Origin: JBBRNH01 sp038230415 | GTDB lineage: Bacteria; Bacteroidota; Bacteroidia; Cytophagales; Spirosomataceae | Direction: 5' to 3' | DNA: 16,199 nt | Assembly (NCBI GenBank): GCA_038230415.1 | Contig: JBBRNH010000106.1 | Location: forward strand, 1-16,199 | Shown: in pieces, positions 8,219 through 14,457 of the stretch | How the letters are laid out: each line of letters starts with the position of its first letter | How positions within the stretch are numbered: position 1 is the first letter of the stretch | The notes under the pieces: generated by a model | Seen by the model: only the letters and a program-made list of their open reading frames with translations | Database searches by the model: none | What the model was told of the DNA's origin: nothing | Position numbers and translations under genes: made by a program

Positions 8219-8641
8219 CTAAAAATAGTTGCGCTCCATTTTGAACCAACAGAGCAGATAAATACCTATTTCGTTGATTTGAGCGGGAAGCCGCTTATTG
8301 AGCCGGACTGGGAAATAGAAGTATCGGCTCAACAAGCCGATACATTAACGAGTATGGTTGTCAACTTCCCCTCAGAATTAAGTTACGGCTGGATGTGCGC
8401 TCCAGTTTTTAGGGACGTATTAATTTGGAAAGAAGCAACTGGGAGGGTCACACGAATCTTTCAACTCTGTTTTGAATGCGACCAATACCTGTTGTTAGAC
8501 AGCACAAAAAAATGCGTTTTGATTGAGAATAGCAGTAATGACCCATTTGCAGAGTCAGTCAAAGCGTTTAGAGAAGCCTTTGACGTGTTTGACCGGGAGG
8601 TCAACTTAACTTTCTTATCATCAGCAACAGGAAGCACATAG
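8207..8641 (+). CDS. Hypothetical protein, 144 residues
   Basis: I do not recognise this protein. It starts at the ATG at 8207 (MNFDLKIVALHFEPTEQINT) and ends at 8641. The predicted product is soluble and acidic, with no signal peptide, membrane segment or cysteine cluster, and seems to alternate strands (KIVALHFEP, YFVDLSGKPLIEPDWEIEV, RIFQLCFECDQYLLL) with a late helix (FAESVKAFREAFDVFDREV). The base composition is AT-rich, like the preceding nuclease gene and unlike the nuo genes 37 bases downstream. The pairing of an Rpn-type nuclease with a small orphan suggests an acquired accessory cassette, but there is no sequence proof that they act together. The clean length and coherent codon pattern make it a likely real gene. 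Confidence 0.65.
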   Translation: MNFDLKIVALHFEPTEQINTYFVDLSGKPLIEPDWEIEVSAQQADTLTSMVVNFPSELSYGWMCAPVFRDVLIWKEATGRVTRIFQLCFECDQYLLLDSTKKCVLIENSSNDPFAESVKAFREAFDVFDREVNLTFLSSATGST

Positions 8642-8678
8642 TTGTCCCTTCACACAGGGTCAAAAATCCCATTCCACA

Positions 8679-9533
8679 ATGGCCTATTTTCAGGATATAA
8701 AACGCGGCATCCGCAGCACCGTGAAGGGCCTGAGCCTGACGCTGGGCCACCTGCGCCACGCCACCAAACGGCGCAAACCAACCGGCATTGCCAGCGATAA
8801 CTACTTCGACTTGCAAAACGGACTCGTTACGCTGCAATACCCGCACGAACAACTGCCCATACCCGACAATGGCCGCTACCGGCTGCACAACGAGATGGAC
8901 GACTGTATTGTGTGTGACAAGTGTGCCAAAGTCTGCCCCGTTGACTGCATCACCATCGAACCCATCAAGGCAACCGGCGAAGTGGGCCGCGCGTCAGACG
9001 GCTCACCAATTCGGTTGTATGCCGCCACCTTCGATATTGACATGGCGAAGTGCTGCTACTGCGGCCTTTGCACGGTGGTTTGCCCGACGGAGTGCCTGAC
9101 GATGGAAAAAACCTTCGATTTCAGCACCCTTAACCTTGCCGATTTAACCTATAATTTTGCCAATCTCACGCCCGAACAAGCCGACGAAAAACGAGCCTTG
9201 TATGCCCAGTTTGTACAGGAGAAAGAAGCGCAGAAAGCAGCCGCCAAAGCCGTAGCCGCCCCGCCCCAAACTGACGCAGCCATCGAAAACCCGGCAGCCA
9301 CCGCCCCGGCTAAACCCCGCCCTGTGTTTCGGCCAACGGCCAAACCAGCCGCTTTGCCAACGGAGTTTAAACCGGAGTTAATTGTTGACAGTAAGTCAGT
9401 TGTGCCAGACGATGCGCCGGTTGTTGCCCCGGAACCGCAGCCACAACCGGCCAAACCCCGGCCCGTTTTCCGGCCAACGCAGAAGCCCGTAGCGGCCACG
9501 CCCCCGCCAACATCAGATTCGCCAGCCGCATGA
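8679..9533 (+). CDS. nuoI: NADH-quinone oxidoreductase subunit I, with proline-rich C-terminal extension
   Basis: NuoI is the peripheral-arm subunit of respiratory complex I that carries two [4Fe-4S] clusters and passes electrons towards the quinone site. Both binding motifs are intact: C76-x2-C79-x2-C82-x3-C86 (CIVCDKCAKVCP) and C125-x2-C128-x2-C131-x3-C135 (CCYCGLCTVVCP). The conserved part ends near residue 185. The rest, to residue 284, is a Pro/Ala-rich low-complexity tail with a duplicated motif, KPRPVFRPTAKP (212-223) and KPRPVFRPTQKP (259-270), making the protein much longer than most NuoI (about 160-220 residues). It acts at the cytoplasmic face of the inner membrane. nuoJ overlaps its stop, so the genes are translationally coupled. 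No promoter motif was recognised upstream. Confidence 0.95.
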   Translation: MAYFQDIKRGIRSTVKGLSLTLGHLRHATKRRKPTGIASDNYFDLQNGLVTLQYPHEQLPIPDNGRYRLHNEMDDCIVCDKCAKVCPVDCITIEPIKATGEVGRASDGSPIRLYAATFDIDMAKCCYCGLCTVVCPTECLTMEKTFDFSTLNLADLTYNFANLTPEQADEKRALYAQFVQEKEAQKAAAKAVAAPPQTDAAIENPAATAPAKPRPVFRPTAKPAALPTEFKPELIVDSKSVVPDDAPVVAPEPQPQPAKPRPVFRPTQKPVAATPPPTSDSPAA

Positions 9534-10051
9534 TGACCGTTGTTTTCTGGGCCTTTGCTGCCCTTGCGTTGGGCGGTGCATTGGCCGTGCTGCTGACCCG
9601 AAATGTGCTGTATGCCGCCTTTTTTCTGCTGCTGACCCTGTTGGGCGTGGCCGGGTTATTTGTGCTGGCCGGGGCCGATTTTCTGGCCGTTGCCCAAATC
9701 ATGATTTATGTGGGTGGGGTACTGGTGCTGATTATTTTCGGGGTCATGCTCATTACCCGTCCGGTGCCGGGCGTGGTGTCGGGGCAGGCAACGCCCAACC
9801 GATTGATCACCGGCCACCGCAATCCATGGCTGGCCGGGGGCGTGGCCGGAACCTTGTTTGTGGCGTTTGTGGGGGTGATTGTCCGGGCCAACTTTGCGTT
9901 GCTCAACCGCCCGGTTAAACCCTGGCCCACCACGATTGACACCATCGGTAAGCAGTTGATGACTGAATATAGTGTGCCGTTTGAGGTAATCAGCATTTTA
10001 CTGCTGGCGGCTTTAGTGGGCGCGGCTTACTTAGCAATGCCTAAAAAATAG
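9530..10051 (+). CDS. nuoJ: NADH-quinone oxidoreductase subunit J
   Basis: NuoJ is a membrane-arm subunit of complex I, close to the quinone site and the first proton-channel region. The 173-residue product has five hydrophobic segments (about 5-22, 27-49, 53-76, 99-119, 150-170) and the family segment ADFLAVAQIMIYVGGVLVLI. The start ATG at 9530 overlaps the nuoI stop by four bases; the next codon, ATG at 9533, is an equally good start. The stop codon TAG is itself the beginning of the left arm of the hairpin that separates nuoJ from nuoK. Assignment by membrane pattern, family segment and position is secure. Confidence 0.93.
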   Translation: MMTVVFWAFAALALGGALAVLLTRNVLYAAFFLLLTLLGVAGLFVLAGADFLAVAQIMIYVGGVLVLIIFGVMLITRPVPGVVSGQATPNRLITGHRNPWLAGGVAGTLFVAFVGVIVRANFALLNRPVKPWPTTIDTIGKQLMTEYSVPFEVISILLLAALVGAAYLAMPKK

Positions 10052-10126
10052 TGGTTAGTGGCAAGTGGTCAGTGTCTGGTGCTTCGCCCGGCAGGACTAA
10101 CTACTGACAACTAACCACTAACCACT
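10050..10126. repeat. Long inverted repeat filling the nuoJ-nuoK gap
   Basis: The left arm (10050-10073) and right arm (10103-10126) are 24 bases each and pair at 21 positions, around a 29-base loop with its own weak GTC/GAC stem. Each arm contains a doubled heptamer (GGTTAGT or ACTAACC on the other side). The left arm begins in the nuoJ stop codon and the right arm ends three bases before the nuoK ATG. It could act in mRNA stability or in lowering or coupling nuoK translation, or be a dispersed intergenic repeat. No T-run follows, so it is not a standard terminator. Confidence 0.85.
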
Positions 10127-10129
10127 ACT

Positions 10130-10432
10130 ATGGAAACATATCCCTTCCTCTTTGTTGCCGCCGGATTATTTGCCGTTGGCCTGGCGGTGGTGCTGCTCAA
10201 ACGCCACGCGGTGGTGGTGCTGATGGGTATCGAACTGATGCTTAATGCCGTGAATCTCAACTTAGTAGCCTTTAGCCAGCACGACCCTGATCGGTTGCAG
10301 GGGCAGATGATGGCCTTGTTTGTGATGGTGGTGGCGGCTGCCGAATCTGCCGTTGCTCTGGCAATTGTGTTGCAGGTCTATCGGCATTTTCATACCGCCG
10401 AGTTAGACGACCTGAACGAGTTGAATCGGTAA
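10130..10432 (+). CDS. nuoK: NADH-quinone oxidoreductase subunit K
   Basis: NuoK is a small antiporter-like membrane subunit of complex I (MrpC type) in the proton-pumping arm. The 100-residue length is standard. Three transmembrane helices are seen (about 4-23, 27-47, 59-82), and both conserved membrane glutamates are present: E35 in LMGIELMLNAVNLNLVAF and E72 in MVVAAAESAVALAI, matching E36 and E72 of the E. coli protein. It follows nuoJ after a 78-base gap occupied entirely by an inverted repeat, whereas nuoI and nuoJ overlap. A 2OG-Fe(II) oxygenase gene starts 6 bases after the stop, where nuoL would be expected in a full operon. Confidence 0.95.
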   Translation: METYPFLFVAAGLFAVGLAVVLLKRHAVVVLMGIELMLNAVNLNLVAFSQHDPDRLQGQMMALFVMVVAAAESAVALAIVLQVYRHFHTAELDDLNELNR

Positions 10433-10438
10433 ATAACC

Positions 10439-11044
10439 ATGAACTATGAACGCCTGATTGACCAGATTCTCACCGATGGCTACGGCGTGGCCGACAATTT
10501 TCTGACCCTCGCCGAAACCACCGCTTTAGCGAATCAACTTCACCACCGGCAGGCCGACGGGCAGTTTCGGCAGGCAGGCACGGGCAACGAGAACGCAGCC
10601 GCTACCATTGACACCCAAACGCGGGGCGACGACATTGCCTGGCTTTATACTCCCACCGCCACCACCGAAGAAACCGCGTTTCTGGCCCGCATCAGCGATT
10701 TTATGGATTACCTGAACCAAACCTGTTACCTCGGCCTGCGTGACTGCGAATTTCATTATGCTTCCTACGCCATCGGCACTTTTTACAAACGCCACCTCGA
10801 CCGTTTCAAGACCGATTCGCGCCGGAAACTATCCGTCATCTGCTACCTGAACCCCGACTGGCATAGCGACGATGGTGGTCAACTCGCTTTATACCTGTCT
10901 GATAATCAAAGCAATGAACGCACTCAATTGATTGAGCCGCTCGGCGGACGGTTGGTTTGTTTCGAGAGTGACCGGCTCGAACACGCCGTGCTGCCCGCCA
11001 CCCGCGAACGGCTGAGTTTGACGGGCTGGCTCCGCACAGGGTAA
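10439..11044 (+). CDS. 2-oxoglutarate/Fe(II)-dependent oxygenase (prolyl 4-hydroxylase / SM-20 type)
   Basis: A 201-residue member of the prolyl-4-hydroxylase-like 2-oxoglutarate oxygenases, enzymes that hydroxylate proteins or small molecules using O2, Fe(II) and 2-oxoglutarate. The double-stranded beta-helix shows the iron triad H119-x-D121 (FYKRHLDRF) and H182 (SDRLEHAVLP), with R191 (ATRERLSLTGWLR) as the likely 2-oxoglutarate ligand. KLSVICYLNPDW and GGQLALYL are typical strands of the fold. No signal peptide; cytoplasmic. The substrate is unknown. It starts only 6 bases after nuoK and is probably co-transcribed with the complex I genes, an uncommon pairing. Bacterial SM-20-like enzymes include ribosomal or elongation-factor prolyl hydroxylases, which is one possibility. 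Confidence 0.88.
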   Translation: MNYERLIDQILTDGYGVADNFLTLAETTALANQLHHRQADGQFRQAGTGNENAAATIDTQTRGDDIAWLYTPTATTEETAFLARISDFMDYLNQTCYLGLRDCEFHYASYAIGTFYKRHLDRFKTDSRRKLSVICYLNPDWHSDDGGQLALYLSDNQSNERTQLIEPLGGRLVCFESDRLEHAVLPATRERLSLTGWLRTG

Positions 11045-11125
11045 CGTAGTTCCGGAAAACCGCAAGGGCGCTACGCCGGAGAATTGTTTATCGACACATT
11101 GTCAGCGGGCCATCAGCAGTTGCCT

Positions 11126-11153
11126 TTTGAATCAACGTTGGGCCGTATATTTG
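11126..11153 (+). promoter_or_regulatory. Promoter of the ArgE-type deacylase gene (-33/-7 type)
   Basis: TTTG (11126-11129) and TATATTTG (11146-11153) are separated by 16 bases, an exact fit to TAnnTTTG and the same spacing as before the DUF2795 gene. Transcription would start near 11160, about 14 bases before the ATG at 11174. This argues against the upstream ATG at 11084 as the gene start. Confidence 0.6.
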
Positions 11154-11173
11154 AAAGACCAAAACAACACCCT

Positions 11174-12256
11174 ATGCTCGTCGCTGAACCACAAACTGAT
11201 CTGTCTATACTTTCCCAAGAAGCAACTGACCTATTGCGAAGGCTGATTGCCACGCCCTCGTTTAGCCGCGAAGAAGACCAAACCGCCGGGCTTATCGAAG
11301 CCTTTTTTGCCCAATATGAGGTTACGTTTCGGCGCAAAGGCAACAACATCTGGGCTACGAATCGGCATTTCGACCCGGCAAAACCAACGCTGCTCCTCAA
11401 CTCGCACCACGACACCGTGCGGCCCAATAAATCCTGGACGCTTGACCCGTTTACGCCCCTCGAACAGGATGGCAGACTCTACGGCCTCGGCTCGAACGAC
11501 GCGGGCGGATGCTTAGTATCACTGCTGGCAACGTTCGTGCATTTCTATAATCGGCCCGGCATGGCCTACAATATGGTGATGGCAGCCACTGCCGAAGAAG
11601 AAATTTCGGGCAACAACGGGCTGGAATGTCTTGTGGATGACCTGCCACCGATCAGCTTCGCCATTGTGGGTGAACCGACCGAAATGCAGTTGGCCGTTGC
11701 CGAAAAAGGCTTGCTCGTGATTGATTGCACGGCACACGGGCGGAGCGGCCACGCGGCCCGCAACGAAGGCGAAAATGCGATTTATAAAGCCATTCAGGAT
11801 ATTAACTGGCTGACAACCTATCAGTTCCCCAAAATATCGCCAACAATGGGGCCGGTAAAAATCTCGGTAACGATCATCAACGCCGGCTTGCAGCACAACG
11901 TGGTGCCGGATGCCTGCACGTTCACGGTTGATGTGCGCGTAACGGAGCAGTACACGCTCGAAGAAATCGTTGATACGATTCAGCGAAACATCACGTCAGA
12001 AATTCATCCCCGGTCCATCCGGCTCAAACCGTCTTCGATTCCCGTTGACCACCCGATTGTGAAGGCTGGTATTGCGCTCGGCAAAACCACGTTTGGCTCG
12101 CCCACCACGTCAGATCAGGCCTTACTCGATTGCCCGTCGCTGAAGTGCGGGCCGGGGTTTTCGGGACGGTCGCACTCGGCAGACGAGTTTATCTACCTCC
12201 GCGAAATCGAAGAGGGGGTGCGGGGTTACGTGGCAATGCTAAACGGGATTTTGTGA
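11174..12256 (+). CDS. M20 family metallo-deacylase, ArgE type (N-acyl-ornithine/citrulline deacylase)
   Basis: A cytoplasmic zinc deacylase of the M20 peptidase family, most like ArgE, which frees ornithine or citrulline from its N-acyl form in arginine synthesis. In Bacteroides fragilis the pathway uses N-succinyl and in Xanthomonas N-acetyl citrulline intermediates, so the acyl group here is uncertain. Metal and catalytic residues are in place: H78-x-D80 (NSHHDTV), D109 (GSNDAGG), the E141-E142-E143 run with the catalytic Glu, E167 (VGEPTE), H193 in the dimerisation domain (GRSGHAAR) and the C-terminal GRSHSADEF ligand His. The ATG at 11174 gives 360 residues and sits directly behind a good promoter; the frame also opens at 11084, but the promoter would then lie inside the gene. 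A terminator-like hairpin follows. Confidence 0.88.
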   Translation: MLVAEPQTDLSILSQEATDLLRRLIATPSFSREEDQTAGLIEAFFAQYEVTFRRKGNNIWATNRHFDPAKPTLLLNSHHDTVRPNKSWTLDPFTPLEQDGRLYGLGSNDAGGCLVSLLATFVHFYNRPGMAYNMVMAATAEEEISGNNGLECLVDDLPPISFAIVGEPTEMQLAVAEKGLLVIDCTAHGRSGHAARNEGENAIYKAIQDINWLTTYQFPKISPTMGPVKISVTIINAGLQHNVVPDACTFTVDVRVTEQYTLEEIVDTIQRNITSEIHPRSIRLKPSSIPVDHPIVKAGIALGKTTFGSPTTSDQALLDCPSLKCGPGFSGRSHSADEFIYLREIEEGVRGYVAMLNGIL

Positions 12257-12266
12257 GTCATAACCA

Positions 12267-12303
12267 CCCCTGCCTCTCCTAAAACAGGACGGGGTTTATT
12301 TTG
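12267..12303 (+). terminator. Probable terminator between the convergent argE-type and cobT genes
   Basis: CCCC (12267-12270) pairs with GGGG (12291-12294), and inside it TCCT (12277-12280) pairs with AGGA (12286-12289) around AAAAC. TTTATTTTG (12295-12303) follows. It would end the plus-strand transcript 11 bases after the deacylase stop. The T-run overlaps the cobT stop codon. On the minus strand no T-run follows. Confidence 0.45.
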
Positions 12304-13339
12304 CTTCGGTGCTGACCCCCGCGCTGGCAAACGTTGCCATGTTGTTGAGCATGGCAACGGCGGCTGTGATGATGGGATAGGCCACGGCGCAACCCGACCC
12401 TTCGCCGAGCCGCATACCGAGGTTGAGTAGTGGTTTGGCTCCCAGAAAATCAAGCAGAAGCGGATGCCCTAATTCGCCCGACTGATGGCAGAACACGCAG
12501 TAGTCCAGTACATTAGGTTCTACTGCGTGGGCGATCAGCAGGGCGGCAGTGGCAATAAAACCGTCTATCAGAATCACCATCCGGTTTTCGGCGGCCTGCA
12601 ACATACCGCCCGCGATGGCCGCAATTTCGTAGCCGCCAACGGCAATGAGCCAATCGAGCGGGTCGGTCAAGTCGGGCTGTTTATCGGCGATTTCCTGCAA
12701 AATAACCACCTTTCGGTGCAGCGCGTCGTTGGTCAGGCCGGTGCCGCGCCCCACGCACAGCGACAGATCAAAGCCCGTGAGGCCGTGCATGAGCAGTGCC
12801 GCCGACGAGGTGTTGCCGATGCCCATCTCGCCAAAACCAACCACGTTGCAGCCTTTGTGCGCCACGCCGTTCACTAAGGTTCGGCCCGCGTCCATCGCAG
12901 CCGCACATTCGTCGGCGGTCATGGCGGGTTCATGGCGGGCGTTGCGCGTGCCGGGCCTGACTTTGTACTTCACGAAATTATCGGCGTTGGCCTCGAATGT
13001 GCCGTTTACGCCCACGTCGCACACCACGAGCGACAGTCCGTTTTGGCGGCAGAAGACATTCACAGCCGCTCCGCCGTTCAGGAAATTCAAGACCATCTGG
13101 TAGGTGACAGCCGCCGGATACGCACTCACGCCCTCGGCAGTCAGGCCGTGATCACCGGCAAAGACCAGCAAATGCGGATTTTGCAGAACGGGCGATAGCG
13201 TTTGCTGAATCAGCGCGATTTGCAACGCCACCGTTTCGAGTTGACCCAATGCCCCGACGGGCTTCGTTTTCTGGTCTATTTTCTGCTGAATAGCGGCTGA
13301 TAAGGCCCGGTGGACGGGAATAATTGGCATCTGACTCAT
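12296..13339 (-). CDS. cobT: Nicotinate-nucleotide-dimethylbenzimidazole phosphoribosyltransferase CobT
   Basis: CobT activates the lower ligand of cobalamin: nicotinate mononucleotide plus 5,6-dimethylbenzimidazole gives alpha-ribazole phosphate and nicotinate. The 347-residue length is normal. Visible family signatures are KTKPVGALGQLE (24-35), LLVFAGDHGLTAEGVSAYP (57-75), FGEMGIGNTSSAALL (169-183), GRGTGLT (197-203) and MRLGEGSG with the probable catalytic base E313, equivalent to E317 of the Salmonella enzyme. Cytoplasmic. No other cobalamin gene is adjacent, so the pathway, or cobinamide salvage, must be encoded elsewhere. Only 54 bases separate its start from the divergent DUF421 gene, too short for a cobalamin riboswitch, and none was recognised. 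Confidence 0.96.
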   Translation of the reverse strand: MSQMPIIPVHRALSAAIQQKIDQKTKPVGALGQLETVALQIALIQQTLSPVLQNPHLLVFAGDHGLTAEGVSAYPAAVTYQMVLNFLNGGAAVNVFCRQNGLSLVVCDVGVNGTFEANADNFVKYKVRPGTRNARHEPAMTADECAAAMDAGRTLVNGVAHKGCNVVGFGEMGIGNTSSAALLMHGLTGFDLSLCVGRGTGLTNDALHRKVVILQEIADKQPDLTDPLDWLIAVGGYEIAAIAGGMLQAAENRMVILIDGFIATAALLIAHAVEPNVLDYCVFCHQSGELGHPLLLDFLGAKPLLNLGMRLGEGSGCAVAYPIITAAVAMLNNMATFASAGVSTEAK

Positions 13340-13393
13340 TTTTTGAGCCGCAAAGGTCGTAATCCGGTTCTAAAGTTCTAAATCTTATCGGCT

Positions 13394-13894
13394 ATGGCTA
13401 CAATTATTCTTACCGACTGGTTGGGGGTTTTCCTGCCCGATACGGCTGTTGGCCCGGCGTTGCTCCATATTTTCGTGCGCGGCACAATCACGTACTGGTT
13501 CGTGTTTCTGTTGCTGCGTTTGTTTCGGCGCGGCACGGGTCAGCTCAGTATCAGCGATGTACTGCTCATCACCCTGATTTCGGATGCTTCCCAAAATGCG
13601 ATGGCGGGCGATTATACCAGTATTCTGGAGGGCGCAACCTTAGTGGCAACGCTGGTTTTCTGGGATTTCGCCCTCAGCTGGTTAGGGTATCGGTCAACGT
13701 TTTTTCAGAAAATCGGTGAGCCGGAGCCGGTGCTGTTAGTCAAAAACGGTGTGCTGCAACGCCAGAATATGAAACGAGAACTCATCACCGAGGATGAACT
13801 CAAGGGATTGCTGCGCGAACAGGGCGTTGATAATCCGGCGCAGGTAAAAAAATGCTACATCGAAGGCAGCGGTAATTTGAGCGTGATTCAGTAG
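13394..13894 (+). CDS. DUF421 domain-containing membrane protein (YetF type)
   Basis: A 166-residue inner-membrane protein of the DUF421/YetF family; its role is not established, though Bacillus relatives sit in spore or envelope contexts. The N-terminal half has three hydrophobic stretches (about 18-44, 52-68 and 77-98, ending ILEGATLVATLVFWDFALSW). The C-terminal cytoplasmic part shows the family pattern: EPVLLVKNGVLQRQNMKREL, then the ITEDELKGLLREQGV segment (131-145) and the final VKKCYIEGSGNLSVIQ end. Length is a little short of the longer Bacillus members but normal for the short Bacteroidota type. It is divergent from cobT, sharing a 54-base spacer. A long hairpin begins 7 bases after its stop. 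Confidence 0.87.
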   Translation: MATIILTDWLGVFLPDTAVGPALLHIFVRGTITYWFVFLLLRLFRRGTGQLSISDVLLITLISDASQNAMAGDYTSILEGATLVATLVFWDFALSWLGYRSTFFQKIGEPEPVLLVKNGVLQRQNMKRELITEDELKGLLREQGVDNPAQVKKCYIEGSGNLSVIQ

Positions 13895-13901
13895 CGGAAG
13901 A

Positions 13902-14011
13902 GTTGATTTTCATTTCCCTCGTCTGTGTCTCCATAGACCGCCATAATATGACTCGCATGGCGATCTGTGGGGACACAGACGAAGGATTTGCCGCTCATCA
14001 TCAAAATCAAC
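13902..14011. repeat. Long imperfect hairpin element between the DUF421 and sdpR-like genes
   Basis: The inner arms 13920-13944 and 13957-13981 are 25 bases each and match at 22 positions around a 12-base loop; on the plus-strand RNA two of the three differences are G-U pairs. The stem extends to 13915/13986 with one mismatch. A separate outer pair, GTTGATTTT (13902-13910) with AAAATCAAC (14003-14011), closes the whole 110-base element. It contains no gene. It may be a small non-autonomous mobile element (MITE-like), a bidirectional RNA processing or termination structure, or an insulator before the sdpR-like promoter. Confidence 0.8.
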
Positions 14012-14014
14012 CGA

Positions 14015-14065
14015 TAGACATTTAGATGGTTGTCTAAACGATTAGATATTTAGATATTTGTCTAA
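14015..14065 (+). promoter_or_regulatory. Twin operator-like sites before the sdpR-like gene
   Basis: Two 23-base sites, 14015-14037 and 14043-14065, agree at 20 positions and are exactly 28 bases apart. Each has inverted arms TAGAYA and TGTCTA ten bases apart, and inside them a second inverted pair TTAGA and TCTAA six bases apart. The second site contains GATATTTG (14053-14060), one base off the -7 consensus TAnnTTTG, so a bound repressor would block the promoter. They end 19 bases before the ATG at 14085. ArsR-family repressors bind such dyads; autoregulation is inferred. Confidence 0.7.
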
Positions 14066-14084
14066 CAATTTAAACGAGGCCACT

Positions 14085-14435
14085 ATGAACGCGCTCTTCA
14101 AGGCACTGAACGACCCCACCCGGCGGCAGATTTTAGACCTGCTCCGGGCCGGAGACCTCACCGCGGGCGACATTGCCGACCAGTTTGATATGACTAAACC
14201 CAGCATCTCGCACCACCTCGATCTGCTCCGGCAGGCCGATTTAGTGAGTTCTGTGAAAGAAGGGCAATTCATTCGCTATACCCTCAACACCACCGTTTTT
14301 GACGAACTGTTAGTGTGGGTCATGGCGTTTCGGCAACCCGCAGCCGCCGATAATTCACCGCCCGCCGACACTACGCCCACCGATAGTGGTATCACACCAA
14401 CGCCTGAATCTCAACCAACAACCAAAACGGCTTAA
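14085..14435 (+). CDS. SdpR-like ArsR family transcriptional repressor
   Basis: A 116-residue winged-helix repressor most like the autorepressor SdpR, which in Bacillus subtilis controls sdpRI and is sequestered at the membrane by SdpI when the SdpC toxin is present. The opening MNALFKALNDPTRRQILDLL, the recognition helix region MTKPSISHHLDLLRQADLV and the wing EGQFIRYTLNTTVFDELLVW are characteristic. No metal-binding cysteines are present, so it is not an arsenic-type sensor. The start is the ATG at 14085; a TTG at 14058 in the same frame lies inside the operator. Unlike the roughly 90-residue SdpR, it ends in a Pro/Thr/Ala-rich tail (about 86-116) that is probably disordered. The SdpI-hydrolase gene starts 22 bases after the stop. 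Confidence 0.88.
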   Translation: MNALFKALNDPTRRQILDLLRAGDLTAGDIADQFDMTKPSISHHLDLLRQADLVSSVKEGQFIRYTLNTTVFDELLVWVMAFRQPAAADNSPPADTTPTDSGITPTPESQPTTKTA

Positions 14436-14457
14436 AACGCGGCAACGCTCCAATAGC

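Noticed and set aside
13340..13393. Cobalamin riboswitch before cobT
   Set aside because: Only 54 bases separate cobT from the divergent DUF421 gene, too short for the aptamer, and no B12-box-like sequence is seen.
13902..14011. CRISPR-like or toxin-antitoxin small gene in the hairpin region
   Set aside because: There are no regularly spaced direct repeats and no credible small open frame; inverted pairing explains the sequence.
14058..14084. TTG start nine codons upstream in the sdpR-like gene
   Set aside because: The TTG lies in the second operator site, and the family's usual start is the ATG at 14085.
14386..14457. GTG start 24 codons upstream in the SdpI-hydrolase gene
   Set aside because: It lies inside the repressor gene in another frame, and the extension is hydrophilic and unlike the start of SdpI proteins.
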